The translations under genes were made by a program, and so were the position numbers. From positions 4,030,001-4,094,000 of the forward strand of contig NZ_CP042431.1 of the NCBI RefSeq assembly GCF_007970185.1: 64,000 nucleotides of DNA, written 5' to 3'. A model generated the notes under the pieces. That model worked only from the letters and a program-made list of their open reading frames with translations. It made no database searches and had not been told where the DNA came from. This DNA is from Pseudobacter ginsenosidimutans (GTDB lineage: Bacteria > Bacteroidota > Bacteroidia > Chitinophagales > Chitinophagaceae). Shown here piece by piece: positions 47,473 to 56,054 of the stretch. Each line of letters opens with the position of its first letter. Position 1 is the stretch's first letter.

Positions 47473-49365
47473 ATGAAGAAACCAATAATAGCCTGGTGGC
47501 TGAGTGCAATATTGATCTGTATCCTGCCATCAGTACCTTTTGCGGCATCTGCGCAAACCAGTGCATCCTTTGATATAGTAGTGGTTGGTGGAACGCCTGC
47601 CGGTATCATGGCTTCCATATCTGCGGCCAGGATGGGAAAGCGTTCTTTGATCCTGGAGCGCACCAGTCATGTGGGAGGGCTTGTTGCCAACGGTCTCGGC
47701 GCTACGGATATCATTACCCGTGGGCCACTGCGGGCCTTTTCCTTGAATTCGTGAATCGTGTGAAGGCTCATTACGTGAGCGCCTACGGGCCACAATCCAA
47801 ACAGGTAAAGGATTGCAGCCAGGGCTATCATTTTGAGCCATCTGTTGGGGAGAAAGTACTGCTGGATATGCTGAAAGAAACCACATTGGTAACGGTGTTG
47901 CTCAACCGACAGTTTGATGCGCTGCCTGAAAATCTTTTGATCGAAAACAATACTATCAAAAGCATCACGGTGCTGAACCGGCAGTCGCAGCAAAAGGAAC
48001 AATTCAGCGGAGCTGTTTTTATCGATGCCACCTATGAAGGCGATCTGATTGCGGCAGCCGGCGTGCCTTACAGCCTTGGAAGAGAAGGAAAGAAAGAATT
48101 CAATGAGCCCTATGCCGGCCAGGTGTACAAACTCTGGCTTGCGGAGAGGCAGGAGGAGGGACTACCAATCTCGCGGATAATGCGGTGCAGGCTTATAATT
48201 TCAGACTATGCCTCACTACTGATCCGGCCAACAGGATACCTGTTCCAAAACCGGCTGCTTACAACAGGGAAGAATATGTTTCACTGATCGAAGATGTTTT
48301 ATCTGGAAGACATTCGGGTATTGAATGGGCGGATATGCCGCAAAAGTTAAGAGACAGTAATATTGCATTGCGGGCGCAGGGAAAAGCGCCGGTTGGCAAG
48401 TGGATGCCGGAAGGGATCCAGCGGCTGGTGAACAAAGTGGTGTTGCCGAATGGAAAAACAGATGCCAACAATCAGCACCGCGCATTGCTCTCTACTGACC
48501 TTCCCGAAGAGAACTGGCCCTGGCCTACGGCAGGCTGGGAATGGCGTGATCAGTTTGCAAACAGGTTAAAAGATTATATCCTTGGACTTTTGTATTTCGG
48601 GCAACATGATGAAGCGCTGCCTGAATGGTTTCGAAATGATTGTTTGCAATGGGATTGTCTGCCGATGAGTTCAAAGACAATGGCAATTTTCCCAGGCAGG
48701 CATATGTGCGCGAAGGCAGAAGGATGAAAGGGCTCTATCTGTTCAAGGCAGCCGATGCATTGCCGCTGATCAATGGAGGACGGCCTCCTCTGCATACCAG
48801 CAGCATCACCGGCAGTCATTACGATATCGATTCACATGCTACAAGGAAAAGGGAAAAAGGGAAAAATGTACTGGACGGATTTCTCAGTTATCCTACCATG
48901 CCTTATACCGTGCCCTTCGAAGTGATGGTACCGCCAGTGATCTCCAATCTGCTGGCGCCTGTTCCTGCTTCCGCCACTCACCTGGGCTTCGCTACTTTAC
49001 GCATGGAACCCTGCTGGATGGCATTGGGTCAGGCAGCAGGTATTGCCGCTTCAACAGTGATATTATCAGGCAAACCTGTACAGAAGGTCCCGGTAACAAC
49101 AATCCAGGATGAATTGATCAGGCAGGGAGCAGTGTTGATCTATTACAAAGATATCAATCCAGCTCATCCTTCTTTCAAGGCCGTTCAAAAAATTGGATTG
49201 AAGGGATGGTTGCCGGATTGGACGGTGAGACCGGATGAAAAAGTGAAAAGAACAGAGTTGGATGAATGGCAGAAATTATCCGGACTGAAATTCCCGAAAC
49301 ATATTCAAGCCAATCAAAGTACCAGGAGTGAAGCCATCCAGTGGCTTTTCTCGAAGGCTCAATAG
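47473..49365 (+). pseudogene. Second FAD-dependent oxidoreductase, broken by three frameshifts
   Basis: Four fragments in successive frames (47473, then about 47725, 48161 and 48652 onward) add up to one paralogue of the protein encoded at 44091: signal peptide, [107 protein letters not shown] and LRMEPCWMALGQAAGIAAST. Each break is a missing G in a GGG run (47722-47724, 48158-48160, 48651-48653); restoring one G at each gives RGATAGLFLEF, EEGTTNLADNAVQ and CLQWGLSADEF, all family-typical. After three losses the frame returns to the first one. It would be about 630 residues if whole. Confidence 0.8.
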
Positions 49366-49372
49366 AATTTTC

Positions 49373-50104
49373 ATGAACAGAAAACAATTCCTTACCAGGT
49401 CTGTGCTGCTGGCGGCAGGCAGTGGACTGTTAAAGATAGCTTCCGCAAATACGCCGGTGCAGCATGCTGCCGGCACGGAGCTGCTGGTCAATGCCGGCAT
49501 TGCAGGCAACAACACGAACAACCTGCTGAAGCGGATCTACACAGATTGCCTGGCACATCAACCAACGCTTACTATTCTCATGATCGGCACCAACGATATG
49601 AATAATGGCAAGCATGTTCCGCTCGAAAAATTCAGGAACAATCTGAATATGCTATCTGATAGGATCATCAATTCAGGCAGTCAATTGATGTTGATGACAA
49701 TCCTGCCCTTCTATGAACCTTATTTGTTGTTAAGGCACCCTGTGGCATTCTTTCAACCTGAAGGGCCGGAAGGGAGAAGGAAGCAGGTGAATGAAGTGAT
49801 CATAAAGACAGCAGCAGAAAGGAAAGCCGGCTTGCTAGATATCGGCAGTATCTTCGAAAAAGTAGGAAAGATCGGTCTTGAAAAAGATTGCCTGCTGCGA
49901 AATAAAGAGAATAGTGGAAAAGAAGATGGTGTTCATCCCACGCGTGAGGGCTACCGTTTTCTCGCACTGGCAGTAAGCCAATACATTCAGTACAATCACC
50001 ATGATGCCCGCCGCATCGTTTGCTTTGGCGACAGCATCACCAAAGGCGATGGTTCTGTAGACAAAGAAAGCTATCCGGCATATTTGAAAAAATTATTATC
50101 ATAA
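49373..50104 (+). CDS. SGNH hydrolase with circularly permuted catalytic blocks
   Basis: After a signal peptide (MNRKQFLTRSVLLAAGSGLL) the mature chain begins at what is normally the second conserved block (LLVNAGIAGNNTNNLLKR), continues with the third (MIGTNDMNN, Asn74) and the fifth (EDGVHPTREGYRFLA, His188), and only then shows the first block, IVCFGDSITKGDGS with the catalytic Ser near residue 221, ending in SYPAYLKKLLS. In ordinary SGNH/GDSL esterases the GDS block and its helix open the domain. No GDS block exists at the N-terminus here and nothing continues after the stop. The product is probably a periplasmic esterase (for example of acetylated sugars; inference). It lies 7 bp after the broken FAD gene. 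Confidence 0.85.
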   Translation: MNRKQFLTRSVLLAAGSGLLKIASANTPVQHAAGTELLVNAGIAGNNTNNLLKRIYTDCLAHQPTLTILMIGTNDMNNGKHVPLEKFRNNLNMLSDRIINSGSQLMLMTILPFYEPYLLLRHPVAFFQPEGPEGRRKQVNEVIIKTAAERKAGLLDIGSIFEKVGKIGLEKDCLLRNKENSGKEDGVHPTREGYRFLALAVSQYIQYNHHDARRIVCFGDSITKGDGSVDKESYPAYLKKLLS

Positions 50105-50125
50105 AAAGGAAACTGATCCCATAAG

Positions 50126-51349
50126 ATGCGTAATCCCTCTGCCTTGAAACAACTGTTATCCGTACCCGTTATTGTTGCTGCGCTTGGTTATTTTGTGGAT
50201 ATCTATGATCTCCTGTTGTTCAGTATCGTGCGTGTGCCCAGCCTGCGTGCCCTGAATGTTGGAGACGATCAATTGCTGCAGCAGGGCATCTTCCTCATCA
50301 ATACACAAATGGCAGGCATGCTGCTGGGAGGTATTCTCTGGGGTATCCTGGGTGATAAGAAAGGACGGCTGTCAGTGTTGTTCGGATCGATTGCCCTGTA
50401 TTCACTGGCAAACATCGCCAATGGCTTTGTGACCAACGTTGACCAATATGCGATCCTTCGCTTCATTGCGGGCGTGGGCCTGGCAGGAGAATTGGGAGCG
50501 GGGATTACACTGGTAGCCGAAGTGTTGCCGAAGGAGATCAGGGGATATGGTACTTCCATTGTTGCATCGGTAGGCGTACTGGGCGCTGTGCTGGCTTATT
50601 TCATTGCAGATCTCTTCGACTGGCGTATCGCGTATTTTATAGGAGGAGGGCTGGGGCTGGCTTTACTGGTATTAAGATTCAATGTTTTTGAATCAGGTAT
50701 TTTCAAGCATGTGAAGGAAGCGAATGTTGCACGGGGAAATTTCTTTGCCCTCTTCAGTTCATGGAAACGTTTTGTAAAGTACCTGCGCTGCATCATGATC
50801 GGCCTGCCTATCTGGTTCGTGATCGGGATTCTGATCACTTTCTCTCCTGAGTTTGGCGTGGCAATTGGTCTTCATACTCCCATACAGGCAGGAAAAGCTG
50901 TTATGTTCAGTTATATAGGCTTATCACTGGGCGATATGAGTAGCGGTCTGCTCAGTCAGTATTTGAAAAGCCGAAAGAAGACGGTGGCTGTATTCGTTTG
51001 TCTGACGGCCCTTGCCATGCTGGTGTACCTGTTGCAGCGTACACAAAGTGTTGCAGTATTTTATAGCTTATGTCTCTTCCTCGGATTTGCGATCGGTTAC
51101 TGGGCGCTGTTTGTGACCGTTGCTGCAGAACAGTTCGGTACAAATCTTCGCGCTACTGTGGCAACCACAGTCCCCAATTTTGTAAGGGGCAGCGTGAATG
51201 TTTTCACCCCTTTGTTCCTGATGGGTGTTGAACAGGCCGGATTCCTGGGTTCCGCTGCCATGGTGGGCGGGGCAACAATTGTGCTGGCCTTGCTGGCAGC
51301 ATGGAGAATGGAAGAAACTTTTTCCAGGAATCTTGATTTTACAGAATAG
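50126..51349 (+). CDS. MFS transporter
   Basis: At 407 residues it shows about 12 hydrophobic segments and the MFS loop signature GILWGILGDKKGRLSVLFGS between helices 2 and 3, with a second marker EVLPKEIRGYGTSIV after helix 4. It belongs with the sugar/sialate/aromatic-acid-type MFS carriers and sits in the inner membrane. As last gene of locus 3, 21 bp after the SGNH hydrolase gene, it probably moves the processed substrate from periplasm to cytoplasm. The substrate cannot be read from sequence; no sialic acid or aromatic catabolism genes are present to guide a guess. Confidence 0.88.
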   Translation: MRNPSALKQLLSVPVIVAALGYFVDIYDLLLFSIVRVPSLRALNVGDDQLLQQGIFLINTQMAGMLLGGILWGILGDKKGRLSVLFGSIALYSLANIANGFVTNVDQYAILRFIAGVGLAGELGAGITLVAEVLPKEIRGYGTSIVASVGVLGAVLAYFIADLFDWRIAYFIGGGLGLALLVLRFNVFESGIFKHVKEANVARGNFFALFSSWKRFVKYLRCIMIGLPIWFVIGILITFSPEFGVAIGLHTPIQAGKAVMFSYIGLSLGDMSSGLLSQYLKSRKKTVAVFVCLTALAMLVYLLQRTQSVAVFYSLCLFLGFAIGYWALFVTVAAEQFGTNLRATVATTVPNFVRGSVNVFTPLFLMGVEQAGFLGSAAMVGGATIVLALLAAWRMEETFSRNLDFTE

Positions 51350-51359
51350 AAAACAGGAA

Positions 51360-51677
51360 TTACACTTTCACGGCAGTACCGGTAGCCACTACCATCAGCA
51401 TACTGCCTTTGCCTCCCACTGTTTCAAAATCGAGGTCAACACCTACAATGGCATTGGCGCCGATGGCGGCCGCCTTCTGCTGCAATTCGTTCAGGGCCGT
51501 TTGTTTCGCTTCCTGGATCACGCGCTCGTATGTACCACTGCGGCCACCTACAATGTCCCTCAGTCCGGCAAAAATATCCTTGAAAATATTCGCACCGATA
51601 ATGGTTTCAGAACTGATAACACCTAAGTATTGCTGAATCGGATTTCCTTCAATGGTGTTGGTGGTAGTAACTATCAT
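51360..51677 (-). CDS. YbjQ/UPF0145-family protein
   Basis: The 105 residues begin [20 protein letters not shown] and include [55 protein letters not shown] and the ending [11 protein letters not shown], all typical of the YbjQ family (heavy-metal-binding-like or lipid-associated pentameric protein; role unsettled). A longer frame reaches 51833 but would run across the operator palindrome, so the ATG at 51677 is chosen. It converges on the MFS gene with a 10-bp gap, and is divergent from the T9SS gene at 51834. Confidence 0.88.
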   Translation of the reverse strand: MIVTTTNTIEGNPIQQYLGVISSETIIGANIFKDIFAGLRDIVGGRSGTYERVIQEAKQTALNELQQKAAAIGANAIVGVDLDFETVGGKGSMLMVVATGTAVKV

Positions 51678-51729
51678 GGAGAAATGTTTTATCATTAGTA
51701 GGATAGATTGGCGGAATATTACAGGCTTT

Positions 51730-51760
51730 GGGAACATTCCCTCGGTGTGGGAGCCTTCCC
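51730..51760. promoter_or_regulatory. Probable LacI-family operator, site 1
   Basis: GGGAACATTCCC (51730-51741), a 7-base spacer (TCGGTGT) and GGGAGCCTTCCC (51749-51760) match the site at 55951-55981 in the whole left half, in the spacer length, and in most of the right half. It lies 74 bp before the T9SS gene at 51834, with TACCTTCC, a weak -7-like box, just after it. Confidence 0.7.
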
Positions 51761-51833
51761 ACGAAAAATACCTTCCGCAATTTGGACTGGCTGAATTCTT
51801 TTTTCTGTTTCTTGGTCCAATACTAATTGCCAT

Positions 51834-53165
51834 ATGAAAAAAAGTATCCCCCTGGTACTGTTGGTATTCTTATTTACCAACTGCCTTGCCCAGTCATTTA
51901 CTCCCGGAAATTTTGTTGTGCTAAGGATCGGTTCCGGCGAAGCGCCGCTTGCAGCGGGCATTGCACAGCCGGTTTACCTGGATGAATACAATCCCTGCGG
52001 CGACCTGGTGCGATCGATCGCAATGCCCGTATCCGTAAACGGCAGCAACAAAAGATTGACGCTGCCCATTTCCACCAGCGATTATACGGAAGGCTATATC
52101 AGTCGCTCGCAGGATGGAAGCAAACTGGCGCTGGCCGGTTATGATGCAGACCCTGGTACCACTGGTGTTTCATCCACTACTTCCACTGCCGTAAAAAGAG
52201 TGATCGCCATTGTGGACCAAAATGGAGCAGTGAATACCAGTACTGCATTGAGCGCATTCAGTTCTCAGGTAATACGCGCTGCCGTTAGCGATGGCTCCAA
52301 TATCTGGGTAAGCGGCGGATCCGGCGGTATCATGCACACTACTACAAGCGGCACCACATATACGCAGATCACTACCAGCACAGCACGCTGCCTGATGGTA
52401 ATTAATGCACAACTGTACGCCACTTCCACTGCAGGCGCATCGCGGCTCACCGCTGTAGGCACCGGACTCCCGGTAACTGCCGGACAATCCATGGTGAACC
52501 TGCCCGGTACACCCGCCACCGGCAGCCCTTACCAGTTCTTTATCGTGAATGCAGGATCAGGATCTGATATGCTGTACATCGCAGACGATAATCTGCTGAG
52601 AAAATATTCCCTCTCCGGAGGAGCATGGGTGAGCAATGGAACCATTGGAACATTGGGAGATAAGTACCGCGCTTTGACCGGACAGATCAACAGCAATGGA
52701 CATGTGATCATTTACGCCATCAGAAGAAATGATAATACTACCAACTCCGGCGGGGAAGTGGTTTCACTTACAGATAGTACTGGTCACAACAACAATTTTT
52801 CTTCGCTCACTCCAACACTGATCGTGAGATCAAATGAGAACAATGTTTTCAGATCAATTGTGATGGCTCCTGATCCATCGCTTTCCGGTATCACCGGTAC
52901 TGCTGCTGAAGAAACCCCATGGCAAATGCAGCTGAGCCCGAACGCTGCGAACAATAAAGTTTTGCTGACCTTCAAAACAGAACAAAGCAACAATGCCATT
53001 ATAGTGATCACCAATTCAGCCGGACAGGTAGTGAAGAAAATAGAAGGGGTATCGATGAAGTCCGGACAAACTTCCGTGGATGTGGAAGCCCTGGTGAAAG
53101 GAGTGTATTACCTCACGCTGAACAGCGGCAATAAAAAGGAAACGAAGAAACTGGTAAAGCTCTGA
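51834..53165 (+). CDS. T9SS-secreted propeller-like surface protein, locus 4
   Basis: A signal peptide ([20 protein letters not shown]) is followed by about 330 residues rich in G, S, T and short strands with blade-like repeats ([40 protein letters not shown]), which suggests a beta propeller. The last 80 residues ([20 protein letters not shown] to ETKKLVKL) are a T9SS type A sorting domain. The protein should be exported to the cell surface. It carries a LacI-type operator copy in front and the beta-helix protein gene 44 bp behind, so it is probably part of the locus 4 substrate-degrading set. The ligand is unknown. Confidence 0.8.
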   Translation: MKKSIPLVLLVFLFTNCLAQSFTPGNFVVLRIGSGEAPLAAGIAQPVYLDEYNPCGDLVRSIAMPVSVNGSNKRLTLPISTSDYTEGYISRSQDGSKLALAGYDADPGTTGVSSTTSTAVKRVIAIVDQNGAVNTSTALSAFSSQVIRAAVSDGSNIWVSGGSGGIMHTTTSGTTYTQITTSTARCLMVINAQLYATSTAGASRLTAVGTGLPVTAGQSMVNLPGTPATGSPYQFFIVNAGSGSDMLYIADDNLLRKYSLSGGAWVSNGTIGTLGDKYRALTGQINSNGHVIIYAIRRNDNTTNSGGEVVSLTDSTGHNNNFSSLTPTLIVRSNENNVFRSIVMAPDPSLSGITGTAAEETPWQMQLSPNAANNKVLLTFKTEQSNNAIIVITNSAGQVVKKIEGVSMKSGQTSVDVEALVKGVYYLTLNSGNKKETKKLVKL

Positions 53166-53209
53166 TTGGCCCGGAAAAACAATTGATAATATTCTAAAGA
53201 ATAACTACC

Positions 53210-54874
53210 ATGCATAGACTATTTTATTTTTTATTGTTCCTGTCTTTTGGACTGGCGACCCATGCGCGCCAGTTGCCGGAACTAAAGCCTATCCTTGACG
53301 CACAGGCTGGCAACGCCGTTATCGAGATCCCTGCGGGAACTTACCTGCTGAACAATATGACCAATGGCGCTTATCAGTTCCATAATCTGAACAATGTTGA
53401 GATCAGGGGTAATGGAGCCAGCATCATCTGCAATTCACAGGAGCTTGCTTTCCGTTTTCTGAATTGCACCAATATTACTATAAAGGATTTCAGTATCGAT
53501 TATGATCCGCTTTGTTTTACTCAGGGAGTGATTGTTGCAAAGGACCCTTCCAATCTCTGGTTTGAGGTGGAGATAGATCCGGGTTATCCTGTAGACAATG
53601 TAAGGAATACCCGTGTACAATTCTATGACCCTGCTACCCGTCAACTGAAAAGGAACAGTATCACAACAGGGGAAGGGCATTATTCCGCATTCGCCAGGAT
53701 CGGCACCACAAGGAGGTTCCGGCTCACCAAGAATGCAGCCTGGGTAGCTTACGAAAAACTGGGGGACCTGGTGGTGCTGGACGTGGTTAGTACCAAGGCC
53801 AATCCTGCAGCGCATTGTTTCCAGCTGGAAAAATGTACCAATGCCAAAGTGCAGAATGTATCTATTTATGGTTCCAACAGCTTTTCATTTTTTGAAAGGG
53901 ACTGTAAAGGATCACATTACAATGGCTGCAAGGTCGGAAGGGGCCCGATGCCTGCAGGTATCCCGGCCAGACTCCGTTCAGGCAATGCCGATGGTATACA
54001 TAGCAGTCTCGCCAGTGTGGGACCGCTGGTGGAGAACTGCGATATCAAACACAATGGTGATGATTGTATCATCGTATGTGGCCGTTCATTTCCCGTTTGC
54101 AGGATCGACAGCGCCACCAAAAGCATTTATGTACTGAGCAGGGAAGGTCTTCCTGTTTTCTATGTGGGCGATACCCTGCAACATGTTTTGTATGCCGGAA
54201 CGAAAAGTGGAAAGATGAAGATCACCGCTTTCGAATCCTTCGTTCCATCGGCAGCAGATCAGTCAGCTGTAGTATCCCTGTATCCTGATCTTCTTTTCAA
54301 AACAAGTTACACCAGGGGAACACGCCTGCAGGTGGATACATTGCCTGCAATGGGCGTTGGCGATATCGTGTACAATGAAAGCCATACCGGCAAAGGCTTC
54401 GTGATCCGCAACAATAATATCGGGTATAACCGTTCACGCGGTATCCTTATCAAAAGCTCCAATGGCATTGTGCACAATAATGAAATTGCAGGCACGGCCA
54501 TGAATGGCATTCTCGTAGCACCTGAAATACATTGGATGGGCGGTGGCTTTGCCAATAATGTGGAAATCAGGAATAATACACTGTTCGAATGCATGTTTGA
54601 GAAAACCAATCAGGGAATGCCTCCGGGCGCGCTGTCTGTCTGGTATGTGAACGGACTGGCCCAGGTCCCTGCAGCAGGAGCTTTCGGACAGATCAATGTG
54701 CATCACAATACGATCAGGAAATGTCCATACCCTGCTATCGTTTATTCATCTGTAAGTGGATTGACGCAGGCTTCCAATGTAGTGGAGCCTTATCCCTGCA
54801 ACAGCAGGGAACATGGAAAGAAATTCGGTACAGTTTATACCGGGCCTGTGTGGGAAAAAAATAATACGCCGTAA
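53210..54874 (+). CDS. Right-handed parallel beta-helix protein, probable polysaccharide-active enzyme
   Basis: A signal peptide (MHRLFYFLLFLSFGLATHA) precedes a long run of short strands with asparagine ladders (FRFLNCTNITIKDFSIDYD, FQLEKCTNAKVQNVSIYGS, GFVIRNNNIGYNRSRGILIK, GIVHNNEIAGTAMNGILV). The stretch SGNADGIHSSLASVGPLVEN, CDIKHNGDDCIIV resembles the NADGIH...G/N.GDD core of beta-helix glycosidases such as the GH110 alpha-galactosidases and GH28-like enzymes, with likely catalytic aspartates. I cannot fix the family or substrate. It is co-oriented 44 bp after the T9SS gene and converges on the LacI-type gene. Periplasmic or surface location is expected. Confidence 0.75.
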   Translation: MHRLFYFLLFLSFGLATHARQLPELKPILDAQAGNAVIEIPAGTYLLNNMTNGAYQFHNLNNVEIRGNGASIICNSQELAFRFLNCTNITIKDFSIDYDPLCFTQGVIVAKDPSNLWFEVEIDPGYPVDNVRNTRVQFYDPATRQLKRNSITTGEGHYSAFARIGTTRRFRLTKNAAWVAYEKLGDLVVLDVVSTKANPAAHCFQLEKCTNAKVQNVSIYGSNSFSFFERDCKGSHYNGCKVGRGPMPAGIPARLRSGNADGIHSSLASVGPLVENCDIKHNGDDCIIVCGRSFPVCRIDSATKSIYVLSREGLPVFYVGDTLQHVLYAGTKSGKMKITAFESFVPSAADQSAVVSLYPDLLFKTSYTRGTRLQVDTLPAMGVGDIVYNESHTGKGFVIRNNNIGYNRSRGILIKSSNGIVHNNEIAGTAMNGILVAPEIHWMGGGFANNVEIRNNTLFECMFEKTNQGMPPGALSVWYVNGLAQVPAAGAFGQINVHHNTIRKCPYPAIVYSSVSGLTQASNVVEPYPCNSREHGKKFGTVYTGPVWEKNNTP

Positions 54875-54893
54875 AATTTTTCGCTGGCAGCAC

Positions 54894-55907
54894 TCAGCTG
54901 GATTTTCTGACGATCAGTTCTGTCTTCAAAACTTTGATGATCGATTTCCATTCCGATACATCACGATTGATCTGATCGATCAGTAATTGAGCGGCAGTGC
55001 TGCCAATTTCTCTTACCGGTTGGGAAACGGTAGTGAGCGGGGGATCGATCAGATCCGAAGCGAAATCATTACTGAAGCCAACGATGGCGATATCTTTCGG
55101 TACATCCAGACCTTTCTTTTTTACGATCTGCAATGCTTCGATAGCCGTGGGATCATTGATGCAGAAAATTGCGTCAGGCGGATTCGCCAGTCGCAGCAAA
55201 TGGTTCACATAGATCTTCACTTTCCCGATACTGAGATCATAGGGAATGATCAGTTCTTCATCGATGGGAATATTGTATTTCTTCAAAGCAGCTTTGTAGC
55301 CTTTAAGACGCTTCACACTGATGGGCAGTGAATCCGGTCCTGCCAGATGCGCGATCCTTTTTTTCTTTCTTTTGACCAGGTGCTCAACAGCTCTGAATGC
55401 TCCTTCATAATCATCCACCATCACCTTCGGCACATCCATATCTTCACAAACCCTGTTGAAGAATACGATGGGGATACCCTTTCGCTCGAAAATCTTCAGG
55501 TGATCGAAATTGCGTGTTTCCTTGGTAAGCGAAACCAATACACCATCCACCTGGTTGGCCAGCATCAGTTTCGTATTGGCCACTTCTGTTTCATAGGTTT
55601 CATTGGAATGACAGATAATGGTGTTGTAACCCGCTTCTGCAGCCACTTCCTGAGCACCCATGATCACCTGCGGAAAATAGGAACTGATGAATTCAGGAAC
55701 AATGATGCCGATGGTATTGCTCTTCCTGTTGAGCAGGCTGATGCTAAGCATGTTCCGCTGATAATCCAGTTGCTCCGCCAGTTCCAGTACGGCCTGTCTG
55801 GTTTTGTCGCTTACGCTTGGATGGCCCGTCAACACCCGCGATACAGTGGATTTGGAGAGGTTGAGTTTTTTGGCAATGTCTACGATCGTTACCTGATGGC
55901 GCTTCAT
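54894..55907 (-). CDS. LacI-family transcriptional regulator, locus 4
   Basis: Residues 1-50 form the LacI HTH and hinge (VTIVDIAKKLNLSKSTVSRV, LTGHPSVSDKTRQAVLELAE). The remainder is a periplasmic-binding-like sugar sensor (NTIGIIVPEFISSYFPQVIM; VDGVLVSLTKETRNF; DAIFCINDPTAIEALQIVKK; LTTVSQPVREIGSTAAQLLI). Length (337) is normal. It should repress by binding the two 31-bp palindromes in this locus and let go when it binds a sugar derivative. It is divergent from susC at 56055, with one palindrome in the 147-bp gap between them. Starts at ATG 55907. Confidence 0.92.
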   Translation of the reverse strand: MKRHQVTIVDIAKKLNLSKSTVSRVLTGHPSVSDKTRQAVLELAEQLDYQRNMLSISLLNRKSNTIGIIVPEFISSYFPQVIMGAQEVAAEAGYNTIICHSNETYETEVANTKLMLANQVDGVLVSLTKETRNFDHLKIFERKGIPIVFFNRVCEDMDVPKVMVDDYEGAFRAVEHLVKRKKKRIAHLAGPDSLPISVKRLKGYKAALKKYNIPIDEELIIPYDLSIGKVKIYVNHLLRLANPPDAIFCINDPTAIEALQIVKKKGLDVPKDIAIVGFSNDFASDLIDPPLTTVSQPVREIGSTAAQLLIDQINRDVSEWKSIIKVLKTELIVRKSS

Positions 55908-55950
55908 GAATTGAGAATTGAACTACAAATTACGGGAATTGCGTGGTAAT

Positions 55951-55981
55951 GGGAACATTCCCGCACTGTGGGAATGTTCCC
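55951..55981. promoter_or_regulatory. Probable LacI-family operator, site 2
   Basis: GGGAACATTCCC (55951-55962), spacer GCACTGT and GGGAATGTTCCC (55970-55981) form a perfect 12-bp inverted repeat with a 7-base spacer, 44 bp before the LacI-type start and 73 bp before susC. It is placed to control both genes. Confidence 0.8.
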
Positions 55982-56054
55982 AATTTAAAAACAGGTAAAG
56001 AATCTTTGTCTTGCTACAGGTATTCGGCATATTTGTTAGAGAACGACGCTGCAT

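Noticed and set aside
43188-48653. Phase variation by slipped-strand repair as cause of the frameshifts
   Set aside because: The runs are only three to six bases long, far below the length that slips often, and five separate switches in three genes would be needed.
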